Of a DNA stretch of 64,000 nt, positions 31,612 to 39,901 are shown in pieces. This DNA is from Streptomyces zhaozhouensis (GTDB lineage: Bacteria > Actinomycetota > Actinomycetes > Streptomycetales > Streptomycetaceae): contig NZ_OCNE01000005.1 in NCBI RefSeq assembly GCF_900230195.1, positions 124,001 through 188,000 on the forward strand. Reading direction: 5' to 3'. Below the pieces are notes generated by a model that did no database searches, was not told where the DNA came from, and worked only from the letters and a program-made list of their open reading frames with translations. The first letter of the stretch is position 1. Every line of letters begins with the position of its first letter. The position numbers and the translations under genes were made by a program.

Positions 31612-32238
31612 TCAGGCTTGCAGGGGGTGGTTCAGCGAGAGCAGGGCGGCCGGGTGGGCGGGGTCGTCGGGCAGCCGGATCTCGGTCACCGCGACGTTCT
31701 CGACCCGGGGGAAGAGCCGCCGGTAGTGGGTGTGGGGCAGTCCCAGCAGCGCGCACAGTCCCAGGCGGAGCGCCGTGCTGTGTGCGACGACCAGCACGGT
31801 GCGCCCGGGGAAGCGCGCGCCGATCGCGCGGAGCGCGGCGCTCACCCGGGCGGCGACCTCGTCCGGCGGTTCGGCGCCGGGGAACGGGTGGGCGGCCGGG
31901 TCGGCGACGAACCGGCGCACCGTCTCGGGGTCGGCCTCGGCCCTGGTGCGTCCCTCCAGTTCGCCGAAGTCGGCCTCGCGCAGGCCCGGTTCACGCAGCA
32001 GTTCGACGCCGAGCGCCTCGGCGGCCGGGGTCGCGGTGCGCACGGCGCGGCCCAGCGGCGAGCTGACGACGGTGTCGACGCCGGCGGCGACGGCACCGCG
32101 CGCGAGTGCCGCGACCTGGCGCAGGCCGTTGTCGGTCAGGTCGGGGTCGGTGCGGGCGCCGGCGTAGCGGTTCTCGGCGTGCCAGACGGTCTCGGCGTGC
32201 CGGGCGAGCAGCAGCCGCGCGGGCGTCGGGGTGCTCAT
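31612..32238 (-). CDS. Histidine phosphatase (phosphoglycerate-mutase-like)
   Basis: A 208-residue histidine phosphatase. LLLARHAETVW carries the phospho-accepting histidine, VVSSPLGRAVRTATPAAEAL the arginine, LREADFGELEGRTRAE the substrate glutamate region, and VLVVAHSTALRLGL the second catalytic histidine. Members dephosphorylate sugar or alcohol phosphates. It overlaps the dehydrogenase stop as ATGA and precedes the ABC importer genes, so it is part of the catabolic operon. It may relieve sugar-phosphate build-up or take part in the pathway itself. Confidence 0.9.
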   Translation of the reverse strand: MSTPTPARLLLARHAETVWHAENRYAGARTDPDLTDNGLRQVAALARGAVAAGVDTVVSSPLGRAVRTATPAAEALGVELLREPGLREADFGELEGRTRAEADPETVRRFVADPAAHPFPGAEPPDEVAARVSAALRAIGARFPGRTVLVVAHSTALRLGLCALLGLPHTHYRRLFPRVENVAVTEIRLPDDPAHPAALLSLNHPLQA

Positions 32239-33308
32239 CGGGCCTCCAGGACCTCGGGGTTGGCGCAGTGCAGCGGCGCGTCGCCGCGCAGCCAGCGGCC
32301 GGCCTCGGCGGCGACCATGGTGGCGGCGCGACGGGCGGTGGCGCGGCTCGCGCCGGCGAGATGGGGGCTGAGGACCGCGTTGGGCGCCGAGCGCAGCGGG
32401 TGGTCGGCGGCCAGCGGCTCCTCGTCGAAGACGTCGAGCCCCGCGGCGAAGAGGTGTCCGTCGGCCAGCGCGGCGGTCAGCGCCTCGTAGTCGAGGAGGC
32501 CGCCGCGCGCGCAGTTGACCAGCACGGAACCGCGCGGCATGGCCGCCAGCGCGGCGGCGTCGATCAACCCGGCGGTCTCCTCGGTCAGTCGGGCGTGCAG
32601 GGAGACGACGGAGGAGGAGGCCAGCAGCTCCGGCAGCGAGACCAGGCGGGCGCCGGGCGGCAGCGCGGCCGGGTCGGTGTAGGGGTCGGCCACCAGCACC
32701 TCGGCGCCGAGCGCGTGCAGCGCCCTGGCGACACGCGCGCCGACCGCGCCGCAGCCGACCAGGCCGACGACCGAGCCCGCGATCTCCAGGCCGGTGGCGT
32801 CGTAGGCGTAGAAGCCGCTGTCCCAGCGCCCGGCCCGCATACTGTCCTGGGCGTGCGGCACCCGGCGCATCGCGGCCAGCATCAGGGCGAGGGTGTGCTC
32901 GGCGGTGGACTCGGCGTTGCGGCCGGGGGCGAACGTGACGCGCACCCCGTGGGCGGTGGCGGCGGCGAGGTCGGCGTTGACGGGGCCGCCCCGGGAGACG
33001 GCGAACAGCTCCAGCTCGGGACAGGCGGCCAGGACCCGTGCGGTCAGCGGCGCCATCTGGGTGAGGCAGACCCGCGCGCCGGCCAGCGCCTCGATCATCG
33101 CCTCCTCGCTCCCCGACGCCTCGTCGACCTCCGCGACGGGCCCGAACGGCACGTGCGGCCAGGGGAGTTCGAGTGTGCGCGCGTCCCAGGACGAGGGGCC
33201 GCTCTGGGCGTGCAGGGCTTCGAGGAGCAGGCTGTTGAGCACGAAGTCGTCGCCGGCGAGCAGGACGGGGACCGGTCGGCCTGCGGCCTCGTCGCGGGGG
33301 TGGCTCAC
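32235..33308 (-). CDS. SerA-like D-2-hydroxyacid dehydrogenase
   Basis: A 357-residue NAD-dependent 2-hydroxyacid dehydrogenase. NAESTAEHTLALMLAAMRR, VVGLVGCGAVGARVARAL (NAD loop), LPELLASSSVVSLHARLTEET, AMPRGSVLVNCARGGLLDYEAL (catalytic Arg), AGLDVFDEEPL (Glu) and LSPHLAGAS (catalytic His) are all intact. Two FGGY kinases are upstream, so the substrate may be a phosphorylated or free sugar acid, not phosphoserine precursor. GTG 33308 has AAAGGA 6 nt upstream. ATG 33365 overlaps the kinase stop as TGATG with a GAGGAA 8 nt before it and would add 19 Pro/Lys-rich residues, so either start is possible. Confidence 0.88.
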   Translation of the reverse strand: MSHPRDEAAGRPVPVLLAGDDFVLNSLLLEALHAQSGPSSWDARTLELPWPHVPFGPVAEVDEASGSEEAMIEALAGARVCLTQMAPLTARVLAACPELELFAVSRGGPVNADLAAATAHGVRVTFAPGRNAESTAEHTLALMLAAMRRVPHAQDSMRAGRWDSGFYAYDATGLEIAGSVVGLVGCGAVGARVARALHALGAEVLVADPYTDPAALPPGARLVSLPELLASSSVVSLHARLTEETAGLIDAAALAAMPRGSVLVNCARGGLLDYEALTAALADGHLFAAGLDVFDEEPLAADHPLRSAPNAVLSPHLAGASRATARRAATMVAAEAGRWLRGDAPLHCANPEVLEAR

Positions 33309-33364
33309 GGTGGGTCCTTTTCCTTTCGGCCCGTCGGGGGGCCCGGCGGGTGGGGCGGTCGGCA

Positions 33365-34840
33365 TCAGGGGCGTTCCTCGGCGAGGCGGGGGTCGAGCCA
33401 GCCGCGTTCCGCGAGCGCCTCCAGGAAGGCGCGGTAGCCGGGGAGCAGGGACGCGGTGCGGGCGGGGTCGGGGGTGAGCGTGCGGCGGACGCGGACCAGG
33501 CGGCGGGCGGCGGCCCGCAGGTCGCCGCCGACGGAGCCGGCGGCCAGCACGGCCATGCCCAGGGCCGGTTCCGGGGTCTCGGGCAGTCGGACGGGGAGGC
33601 CGAGCATGTCGCAGCGGAGCTGGTTCCACCAGTCGTTGCGCGCGGCCCCTCCGGTGAGGGCGACGGGCCCGTCGACGGCGCAGCCGGCGGCGGCCAGCAG
33701 CGCGAAGGAGAGCCGTTCGACGTGGGCGACGCCGGTGAGGACGGCGGCGAACGCGGTTTCGGGGTCGTCGCCCACGGCCAGCGGACCCTCCCCCAGAAAG
33801 CCCTCGGCGTCGGGGGCGACGAACGGGAACCGCTCGCCGCGCCCGACCAGCGGATAGCAGACCGGCACGGTCTCGACGCGGGCGGCGGAGGCCGTCAGCT
33901 CGGCGAGCGCCGGCTGGTCGGCGTCGGGGAAGAGGTGGCGCACGGCGGCGGCGCCGGTGGAGGAGGCGCCGCCGGGCAGCCACAGGTCACCGTGCGGGGC
34001 GCGGTGGGAGTAGACGGCTCCGGTGGGGTCGGCGGGCAGCCGGGCCTGGACGCCCTTGAGCGCGAGGGTGGTGCCCAGCACGGCGTTCCACTGGCCGATC
34101 TCCAGGGCGCCGGCGGAGAGTTGGGCGGCGCAGGCGTCCGTCATGCCGGCGACCACGGGGGTTCCGGCGGGGAGGCCGGTGGCGCGGGCGGCGGCGGGGG
34201 CGATGGTGCCGAGCACGGTGCCCGGCCGGACGACGTCGGGCAGCACGGCGGGGTCGACGCGCAGTCGGCGCAGCACCTCCTCCGGCCAGCGCAGGGCGAG
34301 CAGGTCGTAGCCGGTCTTGAGGGCGTGGCTGGTGTCGCTGGCGACGGGGTGGCCGACGAGGGCGGCGGCGACGACGTCGGGCTGGTGGGCCAGGCGCGCG
34401 CCGCCGTCGAGCAGCCCGAGGTCGCGCCACCACAGCAGCTTGGGCAGCGCCCAGGCGGGCTGCATCCGGTAGCCGAGGGCGGTCCACAGGTCGGCGCCGG
34501 CCTCCTGGGCGGTGGCGGCGAGCGCGGCGGCGCGGGTGTCGTCGTACATCACGCCGGGGGTGCGCGGGGTGCCGTCGGGGTCGGTGAGGAGCACGGTGCC
34601 GGAGGTGGCGCAGACGGCGAGCGCGCCGACGGGGCGGCCGGCCAGCGCCTCGGCGACCTCGGCCAGTGCCTCGGTGGCCAGCCGCCGCCAGTCCGCCGGG
34701 TCCTGCTCGTGCCGGACACCGTCCCGGTGGCTGGTCAACGGGCGTGCGGCGACCGCGAGTTGGCGCCCCGCCTCGTCGACGGCCAGGGCCCGGACGCTCT
34801 GGGTGCCGACGTCGACGCCGATCCAGACGGGCTCAGCCAT
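33365..34840 (-). CDS. FGGY-family carbohydrate kinase (xylulokinase-like)
   Basis: A 491-residue kinase with the two FGGY halves. WIGVDVGTQSVRALAVD is the N-terminal phosphate loop, GALAVCATSGTVLLTD and PGVMYDDTRAA are the sugar-side motifs, GMTDACAAQLSAG contains the catalytic Asp region, and VALTGGAARNDWWNQLRCDMLGLPV is the C-terminal ATP motif. The family phosphorylates xylulose, ribulose, erythritol and similar. The start overlaps the second kinase gene by 8 nt. Two different FGGY kinases in one operon suggest two substrates or two steps. Confidence 0.9.
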   Translation of the reverse strand: MAEPVWIGVDVGTQSVRALAVDEAGRQLAVAARPLTSHRDGVRHEQDPADWRRLATEALAEVAEALAGRPVGALAVCATSGTVLLTDPDGTPRTPGVMYDDTRAAALAATAQEAGADLWTALGYRMQPAWALPKLLWWRDLGLLDGGARLAHQPDVVAAALVGHPVASDTSHALKTGYDLLALRWPEEVLRRLRVDPAVLPDVVRPGTVLGTIAPAAARATGLPAGTPVVAGMTDACAAQLSAGALEIGQWNAVLGTTLALKGVQARLPADPTGAVYSHRAPHGDLWLPGGASSTGAAAVRHLFPDADQPALAELTASAARVETVPVCYPLVGRGERFPFVAPDAEGFLGEGPLAVGDDPETAFAAVLTGVAHVERLSFALLAAAGCAVDGPVALTGGAARNDWWNQLRCDMLGLPVRLPETPEPALGMAVLAAGSVGGDLRAAARRLVRVRRTLTPDPARTASLLPGYRAFLEALAERGWLDPRLAEERP

Positions 34841-36329
34841 GGTCCCGCCACTCCGCCCAGCGGGTCGCCGCGAGCGCTCTGGTGGCGAGGAACTCGGCGT
34901 GTTCCGCGTCGTGGAACCCCCGGACGCCCGTGTCCGGCGCGTAGCGGGCGCTCGGCCGGACGAGGGCACGGGCGGCGGTGGTCAGGTCGGGGTGGTCGCC
35001 GAGCGCGGTGGCGGCGAAGAGCAGGGCGCCCTTGGCTCCGACCTGGGTGTCCTCGGTGCGGACGGCCGGCACCCCGGTGATGTCGGCGATCAGTTGGCAC
35101 CACAGGTCGCTGGCGGCGCCGCCGCCGCACAGGCCCAGCTCGACCGGGCGTCCCGGCGCGGCGTCCAGGCAGTCCCTGATGACGTGGGCGAGCCCCTCCA
35201 GCACGGCCCTGGCCAGGTGTTCCCGGCCGTGGGAGAGGAGCGCGCCGGTGACCAGACCGCTGGCCGCCGGGTCGAGGAACGGGGCGCGCTCCCCCGCCGG
35301 GGAGAGGTAGGGCAGCACGCGGAGCCCCTCGGCGCCGGGGGCGGCGCGCGCGGCCAGCGCGGTCAGCTCGGCGTGGTCGCGCAGGCCGAGCAGCGCGACG
35401 AGCCAGTCGAGGACGCCGGTGCCGGCGAGCGTGGGGAAGGCCCGCATCAGGCGGCCCGGGGCGCCGAAGTCGAGGGTGAGGCCGGCGGGTCGGGCCTCGG
35501 TATCGGGCGCCTCGACCAGCATCTCGGTGCACAGCGTGGTGCCCAGCACGCAGGTCGCCCGGCCGGGCTCCGTGGTGCCGACGCCGAGGGCGGTGGAGAC
35601 GATGTCGTAGGGGGCGAGGACGACGGGGGTGGTGGGCGGCAGGCCCAGCGCCTCGGCGGCCCCGCCGGTCAGCTCGGCGATCTGCCGTTCCCCGGTGAGC
35701 AACGGGGGCAGCAGCCGGCGGTGCGCGGTCAGCCCGTAGGTCTCCAGCAGGGTGTCGGTGTAGGCGCCCGCGCGGATGTCGAGCCAGGGGGCCGACGCCT
35801 CGGACGGCTCCAGGCCGAGGACGCCGGTCAGCCGCAGGAAGAGCCAGCTGCCGCAGGTGAGCACGGAGTGCGCGGCGGCCAGCGTCTCGGGCTCCTCGTC
35901 GGCGAGGTGGCGCAGCACGGCGTTGGGCAGCCCGGCGTTGGTGAGCGAGGCGTTCACCCGGAAGGCGCGTTCCAGCACGCCGTCCTCGGCCCAGCGGCGG
36001 ACGACGTCGGCGGCGCGGCCGTCGTTCCACAGCACGGCGGGGCGGACCGGGCGGTGGTCGGGGCCGACCAGCCAGGCGCCGTCGCCCTGGGCCGTCAGCG
36101 CGAGAAACCGCACGGGCCGGCCGGCGCGGGTGACGGCCTCCCGCACGGTGGCGACGACCGCGTCCCAGACCTCGTCCATGTCCTGCTCGGCGCGGTTCCT
36201 GGCGGGGTGGTGAACGGCGGTGTCGCGCCGGGTCACCACGCGTTCCCTTCCCTCGGCGTCGAAGACCACCGCCTTGATCACGGTGGTGCCGGCGTCCACA
36301 CACACAGCGACCGGTCCGTCCGATGTCAC
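34833..36329 (-). CDS. Second FGGY-family carbohydrate kinase
   Basis: A 498-residue FGGY kinase clearly distinct from its neighbour. AVCVDAGTTVIKAVVFD is the phosphate loop, FLALTAQGDGAWLVGPDHRPVRPAVLWNDGR the sugar site, APYDIVSTALGVG the catalytic-Asp segment, and VELGLCGGGAASDLWCQLIADITGVPA the C-terminal ATP motif. GTG 36329 was chosen, with GGAAGGGG upstream; ATG 36353 is an alternative. It is the first gene of the catabolic operon, and its leader holds one copy of the ATGACTTA motif. The substrate is unknown. Confidence 0.88.
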   Translation of the reverse strand: MTSDGPVAVCVDAGTTVIKAVVFDAEGRERVVTRRDTAVHHPARNRAEQDMDEVWDAVVATVREAVTRAGRPVRFLALTAQGDGAWLVGPDHRPVRPAVLWNDGRAADVVRRWAEDGVLERAFRVNASLTNAGLPNAVLRHLADEEPETLAAAHSVLTCGSWLFLRLTGVLGLEPSEASAPWLDIRAGAYTDTLLETYGLTAHRRLLPPLLTGERQIAELTGGAAEALGLPPTTPVVLAPYDIVSTALGVGTTEPGRATCVLGTTLCTEMLVEAPDTEARPAGLTLDFGAPGRLMRAFPTLAGTGVLDWLVALLGLRDHAELTALAARAAPGAEGLRVLPYLSPAGERAPFLDPAASGLVTGALLSHGREHLARAVLEGLAHVIRDCLDAAPGRPVELGLCGGGAASDLWCQLIADITGVPAVRTEDTQVGAKGALLFAATALGDHPDLTTAARALVRPSARYAPDTGVRGFHDAEHAEFLATRALAATRWAEWRDHG

Positions 36330-36517
36330 CGTCCGGTGCCCCTTCCTGGTCATCGTCCTGGCCGAGCCCGAAGTGAGGCGTATTACAGGCAGGACCTCCG
36401 GTATTTCGCAACTTTTCACATCGATCTTGATGACACGTCACCACCGGGATGGTGAACGTCCAGGTGGGACGGCATGGTGGGAGATCTACCCCGATGGGCC
36501 AACCCCATTAACTTCAC

Positions 36518-36532
36518 ATGACTTAGCAGTGA
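36518..36532. promoter_or_regulatory. ATGACTTA-type motif, copy A (kinase operon)
   Basis: ATGACTTAGCAGTGA lies 189 bp upstream of the first kinase start. Similar sequences occur at 37428 and 38471. It is a candidate operator for the adjacent DeoR regulator. Confidence 0.55.
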
Positions 36533-36551
36533 CGGGTCTCGTGGCGGGGAG

Positions 36552-37355
36552 TCAGCCGCGCACCACGTCGACGCGGGCACCGCGCGCCCGCAGCCCCCGG
36601 ACCGTCAGCTCGGGCGTGCCGTCGTCGACGACGACGCGGTCCAGGTCGGCTATGCCCACCAGCCGGTGCTGGGCGCGGCGCTCGAACTTGGTGTGGTCGA
36701 TCATCGCGACCGTCCGCGCCGCCGAGGCGATCAGCGCCCGGCGGGTGATCATCGTGCCCAGCGACTGGAGGTAGCAGAAGCCGTCGGCGACCGCCGTGGT
36801 GGACAGGAAGAGCACGTCGGGCCGCAGCTCCGACGCGGCCTCGGCCGTGGCCCGCCCCAGGAACGAGTCGTAGGAGGCGTCGTAGCGCCCGCCCAGGCCG
36901 ATCAGCTCGATGCCGGGCTGGGCGGCCAACGCCCGCACCACCGGCAGGAAGTGGGTGACCACGGTCAGCGGCGCCCGTTCCGGGAGGAGCCTGGCCAGCA
37001 CCAGCGAGGTGGTGGAGTCGTCGAGGGCGACGACCTGCCCGGACTCGACCTCGCTCGCCAACACCTCGCGCGCTATCGCCGACTTGGCCTCGACCTGGGC
37101 CTGCATCCGGTGCTCCAGGTCGCCGTGGAAGGTGGTGGTGGGCGCGCTGGTGGCCCCGCCGCGCACCTTGTGGAGGAACCCGCGCCGCTCCAGCTCGTCC
37201 AGGTCGCGGTGGACGGTCATGATGCTGACGGCGAACTCCCTGGCCAACGCGTCCACCCGGACGAACCCGGCCTCCGCCACCCGCCGCCGCATCGCCACCC
37301 GGCGCAGCTCGGGGTTGCGGCGGGCACCCTCGGCGGCGAAGGGATCGTTGACCAC
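36552..37355 (-). CDS. DeoR-family transcriptional repressor
   Basis: A 267-residue DeoR regulator. The winged helix is at about residues 25-80 (MRRRVAEAGFVRVDALAREFAVSIMTVHRDLDELERRGFLHKVRGGA). The DeoRC sugar-phosphate sensor shows VVALDDSTTSLVLARLL, VVTHFLPVVRAL, LIGLGGRYDASYDSFLG and MIDHTKFERRAQHRLV. DeoR repressors usually release DNA when they bind a phosphorylated sugar, which fits the kinase operon next door. GTG 37355 was preferred over ATG 37424 because the 23 codons between them use many A/T third bases, unlike the gene. Confidence 0.9.
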   Translation of the reverse strand: MVNDPFAAEGARRNPELRRVAMRRRVAEAGFVRVDALAREFAVSIMTVHRDLDELERRGFLHKVRGGATSAPTTTFHGDLEHRMQAQVEAKSAIAREVLASEVESGQVVALDDSTTSLVLARLLPERAPLTVVTHFLPVVRALAAQPGIELIGLGGRYDASYDSFLGRATAEAASELRPDVLFLSTTAVADGFCYLQSLGTMITRRALIASAARTVAMIDHTKFERRAQHRLVGIADLDRVVVDDGTPELTVRGLRARGARVDVVRG

Positions 37356-37427
37356 CTCACCAGCATCGCACGCGGGCCGGAACGCACCGGCCGCCACCAG
37401 CCGTTGAACACCAAGGGTGACCATTCC

Positions 37428-37440
37428 ATGACTTACAGTG
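37428..37440. promoter_or_regulatory. ATGACTTA-type motif, copy B (DeoR/oxidoreductase gap)
   Basis: ATGACTTACAGTG lies in the divergent gap between the DeoR repressor and the quinone-oxidoreductase-like gene. A dyad CGTCCG (37454-37459) / CGGACG (37468-37473) lies beside it. Confidence 0.55.
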
Positions 37441-37490
37441 TTCGGCATGGTGTCGTCCGGCACCGTTCGGACGGATTGTGAGGGGGCGTC

Positions 37491-38435
37491 ATGCGCGCGG
37501 TTGTGATGGAGAGGTTCGGGGGCCCCGAGGTGCTGCGGGTGGTCCGCGTCCCCGAGCCCCGCCCCGGCCCGGAGGAGCTGCTGGTCGACGTCGTCCGCGC
37601 GGGGGTGAACTGGACGGACGTGCACGCCCGCACCAACTCCTCCTGGGCGCCCGTGGAGTTGCCGCACGTGCCCGGGGCGGAGGTGGTCGGCAGGACCGCC
37701 GAGGGGCGCCGGGTCGTCGGGCTCACCCTGGCCGGCGGCTACGCGGAACGGGCGGTGGTCGACCGGCGGATGGCCTGGGAGGTGCCGGAGGACATCGGGG
37801 ACGACGAGGCGATGCCGCTGCCGCTCCAGGGCCAGGCGGCCTGGCACCTCCTCTTCACGGTGGCCCGGATCCGCCCGGGACAGCGGGTGTTGGTGCCGGC
37901 GGCGGCCGGCGCGCTGGGGTCGATGGCGGTACAGCTCGCGGCCGAGGCCGGCGCCCGGGTCATCGCGCTGGGCAGCACGGAGGAGCGGCGCCAACTGGCG
38001 CTGGCCCTGGGGGCGGAGGTCGCGGTGGACTCGGCGCCCGAGGGCCTGGCCGAGCGGGTCCGCGACGCGGCGGGCGGCCCGGTCGACGTGGCGCTGGAGA
38101 TGACGGGCGGCCCGGTGCTGCACGAGACCATCGCCGCCCTGGCGCCGCGCGGCCGGCTGGTGATCTACGGCTGCGTGGGCGGTGCGCCGACGGACCTGCC
38201 GACGCGGGCGCTGATGGACCGTTCGGTCACGGTCTCCACGTTCTGGCTTCCGCACCTGCGGGAAGCCGGCGCGGCGCTGCCCACCAGCATGGCCGCGCTC
38301 TACGACGCGGTCCGGCGGGGCACCCTGCGCCCGATGAACGGCGGCGTCTACCCGCTGGGCGAGGCGCCGGCCGCGCACCGGGCGCTGACGGCCCGCACCC
38401 ACCTGGGCAAGTTGGCGCTCGACCCGTCGCGGTGA
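37491..38435 (+). CDS. Zinc-independent quinone-oxidoreductase-like MDR protein
   Basis: A 314-residue medium-chain dehydrogenase/reductase of the quinone oxidoreductase branch. MRAVVMERFGGPEVLRVVRVPEP and AGVNWTDVHART are the N-terminal domain. RVLVPAAAGALGSMAVQLAAEAGARVIALGSTEERR is the NADPH-binding Rossmann core (AAxGxxG). VDVALEMTGGPVLHETIAAL and GRLVIYGCVGG follow. No zinc ligands are seen. It is divergent from the DeoR repressor and shares its control region, so it may be part of the same regulon. The substrate is unknown. Confidence 0.9.
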   Translation: MRAVVMERFGGPEVLRVVRVPEPRPGPEELLVDVVRAGVNWTDVHARTNSSWAPVELPHVPGAEVVGRTAEGRRVVGLTLAGGYAERAVVDRRMAWEVPEDIGDDEAMPLPLQGQAAWHLLFTVARIRPGQRVLVPAAAGALGSMAVQLAAEAGARVIALGSTEERRQLALALGAEVAVDSAPEGLAERVRDAAGGPVDVALEMTGGPVLHETIAALAPRGRLVIYGCVGGAPTDLPTRALMDRSVTVSTFWLPHLREAGAALPTSMAALYDAVRRGTLRPMNGGVYPLGEAPAAHRALTARTHLGKLALDPSR

Positions 38436-38470
38436 CGCGCGACCCCTGTGGAGGGGACGCGAGTTGGGCT

Positions 38471-38484
38471 ATGACTTACCGGTG
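38471..38484. promoter_or_regulatory. ATGACTTA-type motif, copy C (GH43)
   Basis: ATGACTTACCGGTG lies 31 bp upstream of the GH43 start, between it and the preceding stop. It suggests the secreted glycosidase is coregulated with the pentose import and kinase operon. Confidence 0.55.
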
Positions 38485-38514
38485 TAGACCATTTTCCAGC
38501 CGAAGGGTCCGCCC

Positions 38515-39852
38515 ATGCGTCACCGGAGACTCGCGTGCGTGGGGGTGGTGGCGGCGCTCGGCGCGCTGCTGTCGGCCTCCCCCGCCGTCGGGACCTCGAC
38601 CACCGCGCCCGAGGAGGGGGTTTCGACCGCCGCCGTCGCCCCACGCCTCGCCATCGACGACGACTTCCCCGACCCCGACGTCATCGAGGTCGGCGACACC
38701 TACCACGCCTACTCGACCAGTTCGCGTCACGGCCGGGTGCCGCACGCGACCGCCCCCGGGCCCGACGGGCCGTGGACGATACGGGGCGACGTGCTGCCGG
38801 AGAAGCCCGCGTGGGCCGGGTCCGGCGGCTTCTGGGCGCCGGACGTCTCCCCACGGGCCGACGGCCGCTACCTGATGTACTTCACCGGCCCCGACACCGC
38901 CTCGGGGCGGATGTGCCTGGGCGCCGCGCTCGCCGACGGCCCCGAGGGACCGTTCACCGCGACCTCCGACCGCCCGCTGGTGTGCGACGCGGGTGAGGGC
39001 GGCGACATCGACCCGTCGAGCTTCGTCGACGAGGACGGCACCCGCTACCTGCTCTACAAGAACGACGGCAACGCGATCGGCCAGCCGACCGTCATCTGGC
39101 TCCAGCGCGTCGAGGCCGACGGCCTCACCCTCGTCGGCCCCCGCACCGAGCTGCTGCGCAACAACCTCCCCTCCGAGGACGGGGTGATCGAGGCGCCGGT
39201 GCTGGTCAAACGCGCCTCGCAGTACGTGCTGTTCTACTCGGCCGGCGTCTACTCCACCCCCAACTACCAGACCAGCTACGCCGTCTCGTCCTCCCTCACC
39301 GGCCCCTACACCCGCGCCTACCGCCCGCTGATGACCACGGGCAGCCTGGACGGCGCGGTCTCGGGCCCCGGCGGCGCGGACATCGGGGACGGCCGGATCT
39401 TCTTCCACGGCGCCCTCCCGGCAGGCGGGCGCGGTCTGTACGTGGCCGACCTGGGCTGGGACAACGACTACCCGGTGGTGCGCGGCAGCCGCGTCCGCCA
39501 CGAGGCGGAGCGCGGGACGCTGAGCAACGCCAGCGTGCGCGAGGCGCCCGGCGCCTCCCAGGGCGCGGTCGCCGCCGGCATCGACCACGCCGACAGCGCG
39601 GTCGACATCCGCGTCTTCGCCGCGAGCGCCGGCACCCACACCCTGCACATCGGCTACGCCGCCGGCTACGGCGAGGCCCAGCACGCCCTGTCGGTCAACG
39701 GCGTCTCGGCCGGCGCGGTGACCTACCCGGACCGGGGCTGGGAGAACTGGACGGAGGTCGCCGTCGACGTCGAGCTGAACGCCGGCGCCAACACGGTGCG
39801 CCTGGGACACCTCAGCCGCTGGGCCGAGTTGGACTACGTCGAGGTCTCCTAG
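38515..39852 (+). CDS. Secreted GH43 glycosidase with C-terminal CBM-like domain
   Basis: A 445-residue exported enzyme. A signal peptide (to about residue 26) is followed by a five-blade GH43 propeller with all three catalytic carboxylates in context: DDDFPDPDVIEVGDTYHAY (base, D53), GEGGDIDPSSFVDEDG (pKa modulator, D166) and DGVIEAPVL (acid, E226). From about residue 328 a beta-sandwich like CBM6/CBM35 follows (RHEAERGTLSNASVREAPGAS, HTLHIGYAAGYGEAQHALSVNG, LGHLSRWAELDYVEV). GH43 enzymes release arabinose or xylose from plant polysaccharides, which fits the nearby pentose-type importer. Confidence 0.9.
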   Translation: MRHRRLACVGVVAALGALLSASPAVGTSTTAPEEGVSTAAVAPRLAIDDDFPDPDVIEVGDTYHAYSTSSRHGRVPHATAPGPDGPWTIRGDVLPEKPAWAGSGGFWAPDVSPRADGRYLMYFTGPDTASGRMCLGAALADGPEGPFTATSDRPLVCDAGEGGDIDPSSFVDEDGTRYLLYKNDGNAIGQPTVIWLQRVEADGLTLVGPRTELLRNNLPSEDGVIEAPVLVKRASQYVLFYSAGVYSTPNYQTSYAVSSSLTGPYTRAYRPLMTTGSLDGAVSGPGGADIGDGRIFFHGALPAGGRGLYVADLGWDNDYPVVRGSRVRHEAERGTLSNASVREAPGASQGAVAAGIDHADSAVDIRVFAASAGTHTLHIGYAAGYGEAQHALSVNGVSAGAVTYPDRGWENWTEVAVDVELNAGANTVRLGHLSRWAELDYVEVS

Positions 39853-39864
39853 CCGGTGTCCGCC

Positions 39865-39901
39865 GACGCGCCGCCGGAGCCGTGGCTCCCGGCGGCGCGT
39901 C
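39865..39901. terminator. Bidirectional terminator after GH43
   Basis: GACGCGCCGCCGG (39865-39877) pairs with CCGGCGGCGCGTC (39889-39901). The stem continues inward through GGAGCC/GGCTCC. It overlaps the stop of the convergent hydrolase gene. Confidence 0.75.
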
